Source of the DNA: Pseudomonas sp. GM50
Lineage (GTDB): Bacteria; Pseudomonadota; Gammaproteobacteria; Pseudomonadales; Pseudomonadaceae
Assembly: GCF_000282375.1 (NCBI RefSeq)
Contig: NZ_AKJK01000141.1
Coordinates: forward strand, 1-41,152
Direction of reading: 5' to 3'
DNA length: 41,152 nt
Part shown: one piece after another, positions 33,188 to 41,146 of the stretch
How the letters are laid out: every line of letters starts with the position of its first letter
Position numbering within the stretch: position 1 is the stretch's first letter
The notes under the pieces: model-generated
Told to the model about the DNA's origin: nothing
The model's input: only the letters and a program-made list of their open reading frames with translations
Databases searched by the model: none
Position numbers and translations under genes: made by a program

Positions 33188-33976
33188 TTACTCGGCGACC
33201 TGCAGCTTGCGCGACTCGGTGTACACGTAACGCACTTTTTCATACTCGAACGGCGTATTCAGCTGGCCGTAGCGGAAGCTGTTCTGATAGCGCTTGTCGA
33301 TGATGCGAAGAGCCCAGACTTCCGGATGGTTGGAGCTGACTTCGGCCACGTTCAGGAAGTTGATCGCCGATTCGCCGGTGTAATCCACCACCAGGCCTGC
33401 AGTGTCACGCAGGTTTGACGGGCCGAGGATCGGCAGCACGAAGTAGGCGCCGCCCGGTACGCCGTAGAAGCCCAGTGTCTGACCGAAGTCTTCGCTCTGG
33501 CGCGGCAGCCCCATGGCGGTGGCCGGGTCCCACAGGCCGGCGACACCGATGGTGGTGTTGAGCAGCAGGCGCGCGGTGGTTTCCATCGAACGCTGCCCCT
33601 TGAATTGCAGCAGGCTGTTCACCAGGTTCGGTATATCGCCGACGTTGTTGAAGAAGTTACTGACGCCGGTGCGCAGGAAGCTTGGGGTGATGTAGCGATA
33701 GCCGTTGACCACGGGCAGGAACACCCATTGGTCGAAACGGTAGTTGAAGTGGTAGACGCGGCGGTTCCATTCTTCCAGCGGGTCGTAGACGTTCAGCGCG
33801 TTCAGCGTCGAACGTTCGAACTCGCGCTGATCCAGCCCCGGGTTGAATTTGAGTTTGCTCAGCGGTTCCTTGAAGCCGTCACTATCGACCACCACAGGTG
33901 CATTGGCCTTGCTGTTGTCGGCATTGGCGACGCCTGCACAGAGTAACGCTGCGATCAGCAGGGGGTATTTAGCCAC
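33188..33976 (-). CDS. mlaA: MlaA/VacJ-family outer-membrane lipid asymmetry protein
   Basis: MlaA removes misplaced phospholipids from the outer leaflet of the outer membrane and passes them to MlaC. The 262-aa sequence shows the family core: YDPLEEWNRRVYHFNYRFDQ, FFNNVGDIPNLVNSLLQFKG, ARLLLNTTIGVAGLWDPATA and EDFGQTLGFYGVPGGAYFVL. Translation starts with GTG at 33976, with CTGGAG upstream. The signal peptide (MAKYPLLIAALLCAGVANAD) has a cysteine at 13 but the preceding ALL does not fit a lipobox, whereas ANA-D fits signal peptidase I. It overlaps the upstream hydrolase by 8 bp. Confidence 0.92.
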   Translation of the reverse strand: MAKYPLLIAALLCAGVANADNSKANAPVVVDSDGFKEPLSKLKFNPGLDQREFERSTLNALNVYDPLEEWNRRVYHFNYRFDQWVFLPVVNGYRYITPSFLRTGVSNFFNNVGDIPNLVNSLLQFKGQRSMETTARLLLNTTIGVAGLWDPATAMGLPRQSEDFGQTLGFYGVPGGAYFVLPILGPSNLRDTAGLVVDYTGESAINFLNVAEVSSNHPEVWALRIIDKRYQNSFRYGQLNTPFEYEKVRYVYTESRKLQVAE

Positions 33977-35267
33977 GGAAAAACTCCAGCATGGCGTCGC
34001 TGTTGACGCGATAGTTGAGGTTGCCGCAATGGCCGCCCAATGGATAAACAGTCAAACGGTCGCCAAAGGTCCGGCGCAGAAACCCCAGGTCGCCAGGGCC
34101 GAGAATCACGTCGTCGGCGTTGTGCATGACGGCGATTTTCGGGCTGTCGTGCAGGTAGTCCTTGAGCGCATACAGACTGACCTGATCGATCAGTTGCAGC
34201 AGGCTGCCGCCGTCGGTGCGGGCGCGCCACATCGGAATGACCTGTTCGGTCAGGTAGCAGTCGAAGTCGCATTGCAGGGCGCGTTTGAGAAACGGCGTGA
34301 GGGTGGTGCCTTCGGTGATCGGGTATTTCGGTGGCGTGATCAGGCCGCGGCGGTTGATCAGGTCCGAAGTGAAGGCGATGTCCGCTGCCGAGAAACGGAA
34401 CGAAGTGCCAATCAGCATGGCCATCTGTTCGTTGCTCAAGTGCTGCTTGGACTGCTGGAAGTCGTAGAGCAGGGCATCGTTGAGGTCGATGTAGCCTTTC
34501 TGCTGGAAGTAGCGGGTCAGTTTGTCCAGTACCAGTTCATAGAAGGTGGTGCTGTTGGTGATGCCCTTGACCTCTGTCTGTACCAGCTTGTCCAGGTTGG
34601 TGACCGAGGTGTAAAGGTTGACCGGCGGGTTTAGCAGCAAGACTTTCTTGAAATTGAAGCTGCGACGGGTTTCATCCAGGTGCGCGACAAATGCCGCATC
34701 CAGTGCGCCAAGGCTGTAACCGGTCAGGAAATAATCGGTGACCGGCAGCTTCGGGTTCTGTGCCCGCACGGCCTGCATCACCCGGTACATGTCTTCGGCA
34801 TCTTCCTTGGTCACGCCGGGGGTGGCGAAACGCGAAGCGGCGGTCATGAAGTCGAAGCTGGTTGGCGACGACAGCTGCACCACGTGATAGCCGGCCTTGT
34901 AGTAGAGCTTTTTCAGGTACTCGTTGAGGGTGCTGTCATAGCGTGCACCCGTGCCGGAGATCAGGAAGATCAACGGTGCTGCTTGATCTTGCGTGGCGAT
35001 GCGGTAGGTGAGTTTCTTTACCGGCCAGAAGTTGTCCGGCAGGCTGAACTCACGCTCGGGGCGCAACGTGACGCTGCGATCCTCCTGATTGATGTCGTCG
35101 TCCAGCGGCAAATCCGGGCGTAACTCCGGCGGTGTCGTGGCGATGGTCGCCTCGAACGGGTTGGTCAGGGGGTAGCCGTAACTGGCGGCATCAATGTCGG
35201 CCGCCAGTGCGGACGCACTTAAAATCAAGCCGCCAAGCAGGGCGGCGAAGCGCAAGGAACGGAGCAT
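33969..35267 (-). CDS. Exported alpha/beta-hydrolase coupled to mlaA
   Basis: This 432-aa protein is predicted periplasmic: its N-terminus MLRSLRFAALLGGLILSASA is a signal peptide (cleavage after ALA-A). The alpha/beta-hydrolase signs are the nucleophile elbow GYSLG (Ser185), a late Asp in HNADDVILG and a His in LGGHCGNLNYR, in the canonical order Ser-Asp-His. The oxyanion region could be LISGTGARY. Relatives have been labelled serine/threonine protein kinase in some Pseudomonas annotations, but no kinase motifs are present. It overlaps mlaA by 8 bp, so the two are translated together. A lipase or acyl-ester substrate is an inference from this pairing. Confidence 0.85.
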   Translation of the reverse strand: MLRSLRFAALLGGLILSASALAADIDAASYGYPLTNPFEATIATTPPELRPDLPLDDDINQEDRSVTLRPEREFSLPDNFWPVKKLTYRIATQDQAAPLIFLISGTGARYDSTLNEYLKKLYYKAGYHVVQLSSPTSFDFMTAASRFATPGVTKEDAEDMYRVMQAVRAQNPKLPVTDYFLTGYSLGALDAAFVAHLDETRRSFNFKKVLLLNPPVNLYTSVTNLDKLVQTEVKGITNSTTFYELVLDKLTRYFQQKGYIDLNDALLYDFQQSKQHLSNEQMAMLIGTSFRFSAADIAFTSDLINRRGLITPPKYPITEGTTLTPFLKRALQCDFDCYLTEQVIPMWRARTDGGSLLQLIDQVSLYALKDYLHDSPKIAVMHNADDVILGPGDLGFLRRTFGDRLTVYPLGGHCGNLNYRVNSDAMLEFFRG

Positions 35268-35490
35268 GACTAGATCCCTTAGAGGAAGGTGCCGAATGAA
35301 GTTCGCAGGCTATGACCATCGGATTTGCGCCAAAGTGCCATGATCGGCACCAAACAGCCCTGATTTCGGAGCAACGGTAGCGGGACGATACACTTTGCAG
35401 CTATTTCATGAACAGTTATCTGTTGATGTCACTTGCTTACCGCGGGCGGGAGATTAAGCTGGCCGCCGATTTCGTTTATTGGAGTGTTGC

Positions 35491-35859
35491 ATGTCCCGCC
35501 GTCTGCCCGTGATCCTGTTGCTCGTTCTTCTGCCGTTATGGCTGGCCGTCAGTTATGGCGCGCGTTATGGCTTCATGGAGGATGCTCAATGGGTTGGCAT
35601 TTGCGTGGATGAGGCCAGTCGCTGGGAATGCCAGATTCGGTCGAACCTGGGCTTTATGATTCATTTCAAGGTGTTGGGCTGGTCGGCAATGGCCGCCGCC
35701 GTGATCGGTTTTGTGCTGCCGGGGCGAGCGGGGTGGTGGCTGGCGGTGCTGGCGCTGGTGTTCGGGTTACCGGCGCTGGCGTTGTACAACACCACGTTGG
35801 CGGTGTTTGCGGTGGTGATTGCTGCTTTGCGTCTGGTCCGGGCTTCTCGTAGCGCCTGA
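35491..35859 (+). CDS. Small integral membrane protein, unknown
   Basis: The 122-aa protein is very hydrophobic. It has a first helix (about 5-22, LPVILLLVLLPLWLAVSY), a soluble loop with two cysteines (GICVDEASRWECQI) that could form a disulfide on the periplasmic side, and then three close helices (about 50-120). A ribosome site GGAG lies 6 bp before ATG 35491; the ATG-like start 4 codons upstream lacks one. I do not recognise a family. It is divergent from the hydrolase-mlaA pair and convergent with the GH17 gene. Confidence 0.75.
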   Translation: MSRRLPVILLLVLLPLWLAVSYGARYGFMEDAQWVGICVDEASRWECQIRSNLGFMIHFKVLGWSAMAAAVIGFVLPGRAGWWLAVLALVFGLPALALYNTTLAVFAVVIAALRLVRASRSA

Positions 35860-35865
35860 TAGTCA

Positions 35866-35958
35866 GCCTTCGCGAGCAAGCCTCGCTCCTACAGTTTAGA
35901 GTCGTTCGCAATTATCACGGTCGACATAAATCTGTAGGAGCGAGGCTTGCCCGCGAAG
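35866..35958. repeat. REPIN, class I with a class I/II hybrid left arm
   Basis: The left arm reads CTTCGCGAGCAAGCCTCGCT, which carries the GCGAGCAAG half of class II and the CCTCGCTCCTA half of class I. The right arm GCGAGGCTTGCCCGCGAAG is pure class I. It sits between convergent gene ends. Confidence 0.85.
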
Positions 35959-35980
35959 AGGCCGGCAGGCGCGCTGAAAA

Positions 35981-37534
35981 TCAGCCCTTGCGAACCCGCA
36001 AGCTGCGCCACAACGCCGCCACCATCAACACACTCACCAGCGCCCAACCCCAGGCCTGCTGGTTCTGCAAACCTTCTTGATACAACTGCGGCGCAATGCC
36101 GGCGCCGATAATGAAGGTCAGCAGGGCGATTTCCCGACGCGGCACGCTGACCGGACGGCACAGGTACACTAGCGCCGGCAGGATGAACGCAACGCTCGGG
36201 AAGCTGCGATAACGCGGGTCGAACACCAGCTCCAGCATCATCACCGCCGCGGCAAAACCTGCCGCTGCCAGCCACCAGCCTGCCCGACGTTCCAGCATAT
36301 TGAATGCTCGTTCACGCCAGCCAGTGCGAGCGCTCAGCGTCAGCGCGGCATGCGCCAGCACCAACAGGTTCAACCCCGTCAGCAAGGCGACCCATAGCCA
36401 TTCACTGGTAAACCGGGTGGTGACACGGGCCAGATCGCCCCAGGCGCCAATCGAACAGGCCGCCAACGCGCCGAGCAGTGGCAGCACCAACGCCGCACGA
36501 GTACTGCGAACGCGACCGCCGAGAATCAGTGTGCCAATGAAGATCAAGCCACCCAGCGCCAGCCATTGCGACCAGTACGGCACGTTCGAGACCGGTCCGG
36601 CCAGCACGCCCTTGTCCTGACGATCGGCGTCGAACAGTCCCCAGTAACCCCCGACCGCACCTTCGCTGGCGCGTTTCCAGGGCTGGTCGAACGCCTCGAT
36701 CAGGTTGTAATGCCAGCCTTGCTGTTCGGCCATGATCACAAAGCTGCGAATGAACTTGGCTTCATTGACCCGGCTCGGCAGGGCGGTTTCGCGCTGACGG
36801 CCTTCGCTCGGCCAGCCGGTTTCGCCAATCATCACGTCCTTGGGCGCAAATTTGTTGCCGAACACCTGACGCACTTCGGCCACATGCTGCAGCGCGGCGT
36901 CGATGTTCGACGGATCATCTTCCCAGTACGGCAGCAAATGAATGGTCAGGAAGTCCACCGCGGGGGCGATTTCTGGGTGCTTGAGCCAGAATTCCCAGAC
37001 GTCGGCGTAGGTCACTGGTTGTTTGACCTGACTTTTGACCTTGTTAATCAGCGTTGCCAGCTGTGCGCCGGTCACTTCCTTGCGCAGCAGGGTTTCGTTA
37101 CCTACGATCACCGAGGTCACTACATCGGCGTTGGCATTGGCCGAGGCGATCAGCAGATCGACTTCCTTGGCGGTGTCCACCGGGTTGCTGTTGACCCAGG
37201 CGCCGATCATCAGCTTCAAGCCGTGCTTGCGTGCCAGATCGGGCAGCGCCTCGAGGCCGGTCATGGAATAGGTGCGGATGCATTCGAAGCGGGTCGCCAG
37301 CAGCGCGAGGTCGGCGTCCATGCGCTCGGGGCGCAGCTTGAACGGCACATCGAACGGCGATTGGTCTTTGTCGAACGGGGTGTAGGAGGCGCATTGCAGC
37401 TTGTGCGTCGCGCTGGCCACGTCCGGCAGGATCACCGGTTTGCCGAGGCCGTACCAGAAGCCACCGAGGGCAAAAAGCCCCAGCAGGCAGGCAAATAAAT
37501 AAGCAAAAAAAGGAAAGCGGGATGTCGCGGGCAT
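35981..37534 (-). CDS. Membrane-anchored GH17 beta-1,3-glucan hydrolase/transferase
   Basis: The 517-aa protein has an N-terminal membrane anchor (about 9-30), then a glycoside hydrolase family 17 TIM barrel (about 45-305) with the acid/base Glu147 in IVGNETLLR and nucleophile Glu238 in MIGETGWPSEG. After it are about seven to eight membrane helices (from 315 to the end). Bacterial GH17 enzymes of this kind act on beta-1,3-glucans, several as transglycosylases rather than hydrolases. ATG 37534 was chosen because the 38 residues before it lack any membrane or ribosome-site logic. The anchor plus polytopic tail suggests work on a glucan at the periplasmic face, for example cyclic or branched periplasmic glucan (inference). 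Confidence 0.88.
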   Translation of the reverse strand: MPATSRFPFFAYLFACLLGLFALGGFWYGLGKPVILPDVASATHKLQCASYTPFDKDQSPFDVPFKLRPERMDADLALLATRFECIRTYSMTGLEALPDLARKHGLKLMIGAWVNSNPVDTAKEVDLLIASANANADVVTSVIVGNETLLRKEVTGAQLATLINKVKSQVKQPVTYADVWEFWLKHPEIAPAVDFLTIHLLPYWEDDPSNIDAALQHVAEVRQVFGNKFAPKDVMIGETGWPSEGRQRETALPSRVNEAKFIRSFVIMAEQQGWHYNLIEAFDQPWKRASEGAVGGYWGLFDADRQDKGVLAGPVSNVPYWSQWLALGGLIFIGTLILGGRVRSTRAALVLPLLGALAACSIGAWGDLARVTTRFTSEWLWVALLTGLNLLVLAHAALTLSARTGWRERAFNMLERRAGWWLAAAGFAAAVMMLELVFDPRYRSFPSVAFILPALVYLCRPVSVPRREIALLTFIIGAGIAPQLYQEGLQNQQAWGWALVSVLMVAALWRSLRVRKG

Positions 37535-37863
37535 GGTCAGGCCGTCTGGGAACAAAGCCGCGCATGTTACCTGCATTTGTCCCGCGCTTGGTGGCCTGCA
37601 TAATTTTGTCATGCAAAGTTTGGGCGGGGTTGGCGCGCATGCTTTCACAGGGCACGATTAATGGCGTTCTGATGTCGTTTCTCGATGTCTTGAGGTCGCT
37701 GACAGAGCAGGTCGTCGTTGGCGTCAGGTTGATTATCGTGGCGTCAGTACTCCGCTGATGTTTGAACGAGTTTGCGGTGAGGCGTGATGGGGGCGCTGTG
37801 CACCATAACAATACGTTGAGCGGCTCGGCATCCGTCGAGCGCAGCACTTTCGGGGAAGTAACG
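37535..37863. other. Divergent intergenic region between GH17 gene and betX
   Basis: These 329 bp hold no credible gene and no REP element. The stretch TGCATAATTTTGTCATGCA, about 60 bp from the GH17 start, is a short inverted repeat (TGCAT/ATGCA). The betX ribosome site GGGGAAG lies 6 bp before its ATG. I see no convincing -35/-10 pair in either direction. Confidence 0.5.
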
Positions 37864-38715
37864 ATGAAGATGCGACGACTCTTGGGCGCAGGTGCCGCTT
37901 TGGTGCTGGCGATCAGTTCTACGATGGCCAGCGCTGAAGGCAAGGCAGTGACGATCGGTTATGTAGACGGCTGGTCGGACAGCGTCGCCACGACCAACGT
38001 GGCCGCGGAAGTGATCAGGCAGAAACTCGGTTATGACGTAAAGCTGCAAGCGGTTGCCACCGGGATCATGTGGCAAGGTGTGGCCACTGGCAAACTCGAC
38101 GCCATGCTGTCGGCGTGGCTGCCCGTGACTCACGGTGAATACTGGACGAAGAACAAGGATCAGGTCGTCGATTACGGCCCGAACTTCAAGGATGCGAAAA
38201 TCGGCCTGATCGTGCCGGAGTACGTCAAGGCCAAGTCTATTGCCGATCTGAAAACCGACGACAGCTTCAAAAATCGTATCGTCGGTATCGATGCCGGTTC
38301 AGGCGTGATGCTCAAGTCCGAGCAGGCGATCAAGGACTATGGCCTGGACGGCTACACCCTCAAGGCCAGTTCTGGCGCCGGGATGATTGCCGAGCTGACT
38401 CGTGCCGAGAAGAAAAACGAATCCATTGCCGTCACCGGTTGGGTGCCGCACTGGATGTTCGCCAAGTGGAAACTGCGCTTCCTGGAAGACCCGAAAGGCG
38501 TTTACGGCGCAGCTGAAACCGTGAACAGCATTGGCAGCAAAGAACTGGCAACCAAAGCGCCTGAAGTTGCGAAGTTCCTGAAGAACTTCCAGTGGGCGTC
38601 GAAAGACGAAATCGGCCAAGTCATGTTGGCGATTCAGGACGGTGCCAAGCCTGAAGCAGCAGCGAAAGACTGGGTGGCCAAACACCCGGATCGCGTTGCC
38701 GACTGGACCAAATGA
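37864..38715 (+). CDS. betX: Glycine betaine ABC substrate-binding protein BetX
   Basis: BetX is an orphan periplasmic binding protein that feeds glycine betaine to the CbcWV-type permease in pseudomonads. The 283-aa protein has a signal peptide (MKMRRLLGAGAALVLAISST, cleavage near ASA-EG) and the OpuAC fold with aromatic ligand-box residues in GYVDGWSDSVATTN, AWLPVTHGEYW and VTGWVPHWMF. No permease or ATPase gene is adjacent. The next genes are DUF485 and actP, as in P. aeruginosa where betX, the DUF485 gene and actP are neighbours; this supports the symbol. ATG 37864 was preferred over an in-frame start 34 codons upstream, as it gives a proper signal peptide. Confidence 0.9.
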   Translation: MKMRRLLGAGAALVLAISSTMASAEGKAVTIGYVDGWSDSVATTNVAAEVIRQKLGYDVKLQAVATGIMWQGVATGKLDAMLSAWLPVTHGEYWTKNKDQVVDYGPNFKDAKIGLIVPEYVKAKSIADLKTDDSFKNRIVGIDAGSGVMLKSEQAIKDYGLDGYTLKASSGAGMIAELTRAEKKNESIAVTGWVPHWMFAKWKLRFLEDPKGVYGAAETVNSIGSKELATKAPEVAKFLKNFQWASKDEIGQVMLAIQDGAKPEAAAKDWVAKHPDRVADWTK

Positions 38716-38749
38716 TTTGACCTGAAGCGTCTGGTCAGCACCTCTAAAG

Positions 38750-38780
38750 GCCCCTTGGCTTAAATGCCAAGGGGCTTTTT
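38750..38780 (+). terminator. Rho-independent terminator of betX
   Basis: The perfect 10-bp stem GCCCCTTGGC / GCCAAGGGGC with a 6-nt loop (TTAAAT) is followed by TTTTT. It lies 34 bp after the betX stop. Confidence 0.93.
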
Positions 38781-38788
38781 GCTTTTTC

Positions 38789-38809
38789 ATGTGGGAGCGA
38801 GCCTGCTGG
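38789..38809 (+). repeat. Solitary truncated REP, class III
   Basis: CATGTGGGAGCGAGCCTGCT is one half of a class III REP, cut before the second CGCGAT. No inverted partner is found in the following 130 bp before DUF485. It is a remnant of a former doublet. Confidence 0.75.
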
Positions 38810-38921
38810 AAAATGGCGACTCTGTCATGTCGTTCTAATACTAAGGTCGTCTGGAACCTGTCCGGCAGCCGCATAGAGTGGATACCGTTCCAACTAAATC
38901 TGTGCTGCGAGGATAAAAACA

Positions 38922-39233
38922 ATGAACGACAGCATTTACCTCTCGATTCAAAACAGCTCGCGCTTCAAGGAGCTGGTCAGCAAGAGAGAACGATTCGCCT
39001 GGATTCTTTCAGCGATCATGCTTGGGCTGTACTCCGGATTCATCCTTTTGATTGCTTACGGGCCGCATATCCTGGGCGCGAAAATCAGCCCCGAGTCTTC
39101 GATTACCTGGGGTATTCCGATCGGTGTCGGGCTGATTGTTTCGGCCTTTATCCTGACGGGCATCTACGTGCGACGCGCCAATGGCGAATTCGACGACTTG
39201 AACAATGCGATTCTCAAGGAGGCTCAGCAATGA
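38922..39233 (+). CDS. DUF485 membrane protein (YjcH-like) paired with ActP
   Basis: The 103-aa protein has two membrane helices (about 25-50 and 63-85) with an N-terminal soluble part; the FKELVSKRERFAWILSAIML block is the DUF485 signature. In E. coli the orthologue YjcH is encoded between acs and actP. Its role is not defined but it always pairs with acetate permease genes. GAGGAT precedes ATG 38922. The stop overlaps the actP start (ATGA). Confidence 0.93.
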   Translation: MNDSIYLSIQNSSRFKELVSKRERFAWILSAIMLGLYSGFILLIAYGPHILGAKISPESSITWGIPIGVGLIVSAFILTGIYVRRANGEFDDLNNAILKEAQQ

Positions 39234-40888
39234 TCCGGCGTCTAATGGCTCTATTGAGCGTCGCAGCTTTTGCACCTGGCGCCTGGGCGGCTGACGCCTT
39301 GACCGGTGCAGTGACCAAGCAACCCCTGAACGTCGCGGCGATCCTGATGTTTGTGGCGTTCGTCGGTGCGACTTTATATATCACTTACTGGGCGTCCAAG
39401 AAAAACAACTCGGCCGCCGACTACTATGCGGCGGGCGGCAAGATCACCGGTTTCCAGAACGGTCTGGCGATTGCCGGTGACTACATGTCCGCGGCGTCCT
39501 TCCTGGGTATTTCCGCCCTGGTGTTCACCTCTGGCTACGACGGCCTGATCTACTCGATCGGTTTCCTGGTGGGCTGGCCGATCATTCTGTTCCTGATCGC
39601 TGAGCGCCTGCGCAACCTGGGCAAGTACACCTTTGCCGACGTGGCGTCCTACCGCCTGGGGCAAACCCAGATTCGCTCGCTGTCCGCTTGCGGTTCGCTG
39701 GTGGTGGTAGCGTTCTACCTGATCGCGCAAATGGTCGGTGCCGGCAAGCTGATTCAACTGTTGTTCGGTCTCGACTATCACGTTGCGGTGATCCTGGTCG
39801 GTATCCTGATGTGCCTGTACGTGCTGTTCGGCGGCATGCTGGCGACTACCTGGGTGCAGATCATCAAGGCGGTGCTGTTGCTGTCCGGTGCCTCGTTCAT
39901 GGCACTGATGGTGATGAAGCACGTCAACTTCGACTTCAACGCGCTGTTCTCCGAGGCGATCAAGGTTCACCCTAAAGGTGAAGCGATCATGAGCCCGGGC
40001 GGCCTGGTGAAGGATCCGGTCTCGGCGTTCTCCCTCGGCCTGGCGCTGATGTTCGGTACCGCTGGCCTGCCGCACATCCTGATGCGCTTCTTCACCGTGA
40101 GTGACGCGAAAGAAGCCCGCAAGAGCGTGCTGTATGCCACCGGTTTCATTGGCTACTTCTACATCCTGACCTTCATCATCGGCTTCGGCGCGATCCTGCT
40201 GGTCAGCACCAACCCGGCCTTCAAAGATGCGGCTGGCGCGCTGTTGGGCGGCAACAACATGGCGGCGGTGCACCTGGCCAACGCGGTGGGTGGCAGTATC
40301 TTCCTGGGCTTCATCTCGGCGGTAGCGTTCGCGACCATCCTGGCGGTAGTGGCCGGTTTGACCCTGGCCGGTGCCTCGGCGGTGTCCCATGACCTGTATG
40401 CCAGCGTGATCAAGAAGGGCAAGGCCAACGAGAAGGACGAGATCCGTGTCTCGAAAATCACCACCATCGCTCTGGCGGTGCTGGCGATCGGCTTGGGTAT
40501 TCTGTTCGAGAAGCAGAACATCGCGTTCATGGTGGGCCTGGCGTTCTCCATCGCGGCGAGCTGCAACTTCCCGGTGCTGCTGCTTTCCATGTACTGGAAG
40601 AAGCTGACGACTCGCGGTGCGATGATCGGCGGCTGGCTGGGTTTGGTCAGTGCTGTTGGCTTGATGGTGCTGGGGCCAACCATCTGGGTGCAGATCATGG
40701 GTCACGAGAAGGCGATCTTCCCGTACGAATACCCGGCGCTGTTCTCCATGGCCATTGCGTTTGTCGGGATCTGGTTCTTCTCGATCACCGATAAGTCGGC
40801 CGAGGGTGTGAACGAACGTGCGCTGTTCTTCCCGCAGTTTGTTCGTTCGCAGACTGGGTTAGGGGCGAGCGGGGCGGTTTCGCACTAA
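39230..40888 (+). CDS. actP: Acetate/solute:sodium symporter ActP
   Basis: ActP is a Na+-coupled permease of the SSS family that takes up acetate and other short-chain monocarboxylates. The 552-aa protein has a signal-like N-terminus (MIRRLMALLSVAAFAPGAWA) and about 13 membrane helices. Family blocks include SAADYYAAGGKITGFQNGLA, IAGDYMSAASFLGISALVF and GTAGLPHILMRFFTVSDAKE. An AAGGAGG lies just before ATG 39230. The frame is open for 147 codons upstream, but that would cover DUF485 in another frame and is rejected. The pair forms a two-gene operon. Confidence 0.96.
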   Translation: MIRRLMALLSVAAFAPGAWAADALTGAVTKQPLNVAAILMFVAFVGATLYITYWASKKNNSAADYYAAGGKITGFQNGLAIAGDYMSAASFLGISALVFTSGYDGLIYSIGFLVGWPIILFLIAERLRNLGKYTFADVASYRLGQTQIRSLSACGSLVVVAFYLIAQMVGAGKLIQLLFGLDYHVAVILVGILMCLYVLFGGMLATTWVQIIKAVLLLSGASFMALMVMKHVNFDFNALFSEAIKVHPKGEAIMSPGGLVKDPVSAFSLGLALMFGTAGLPHILMRFFTVSDAKEARKSVLYATGFIGYFYILTFIIGFGAILLVSTNPAFKDAAGALLGGNNMAAVHLANAVGGSIFLGFISAVAFATILAVVAGLTLAGASAVSHDLYASVIKKGKANEKDEIRVSKITTIALAVLAIGLGILFEKQNIAFMVGLAFSIAASCNFPVLLLSMYWKKLTTRGAMIGGWLGLVSAVGLMVLGPTIWVQIMGHEKAIFPYEYPALFSMAIAFVGIWFFSITDKSAEGVNERALFFPQFVRSQTGLGASGAVSH

Positions 40889-40922
40889 GGCTTTGAGTTT
40901 CTATATATAAGCTGAGCTGCAC

Positions 40923-40957
40923 AAAATGCCCTGGTCGAGAGATTGGGGCATTTTTTA
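40923..40957 (+). terminator. Rho-independent terminator of actP
   Basis: The stem AAAATGCCC / GGGCATTTT with a loop of about 14 nt is followed by TTTATT. It starts 35 bp after the actP stop. Confidence 0.85.
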
Positions 40958-41005
40958 TTGGGCGGTTATCGGAGTCTGTATGGTTTTTCCGCGGAGGTGG
41001 CCTGC

Positions 41006-41146
41006 TCTTTGATCGTGTACATATCCGTTTCTGCGGTAGCGACGGCTGGCGGTTATCGCCCGCACTTGTAGGAGCGAGGCTTGCCCGCGAAGGCGGCCTG
41101 ATAGTCGACTGGGGTCTTTGATCGGGTACATATCCGTTTCTGCGGT
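41006..41146. repeat. Direct repeat pair flanking a single class I REP
   Basis: The 32-bp element beginning TCTTTGATCGTGTACATATC occurs at 41006-41037 and again, with one mismatch (GGGTACATATC), at 41115-41146. Between them is one class I REP (GGAGCGAGGCTTGCCCGCGA, about 41070-41092) without partner. The element resembles a dispersed repeat I recall from P. fluorescens genomes; its copy number cannot be checked here. Confidence 0.7.

Noticed and set aside
33969..35267. Serine/threonine kinase label for the hydrolase
   Set aside because: There is no P-loop or HRD/DFG motif; the GYSLG elbow and Asp/His order fit an alpha/beta hydrolase.
38789..39229. A 147-codon N-terminal extension of actP
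   Set aside because: It overlaps the whole DUF485 gene in another frame; ATG 39230 has AAGGAGG and a signal-like N-terminus.
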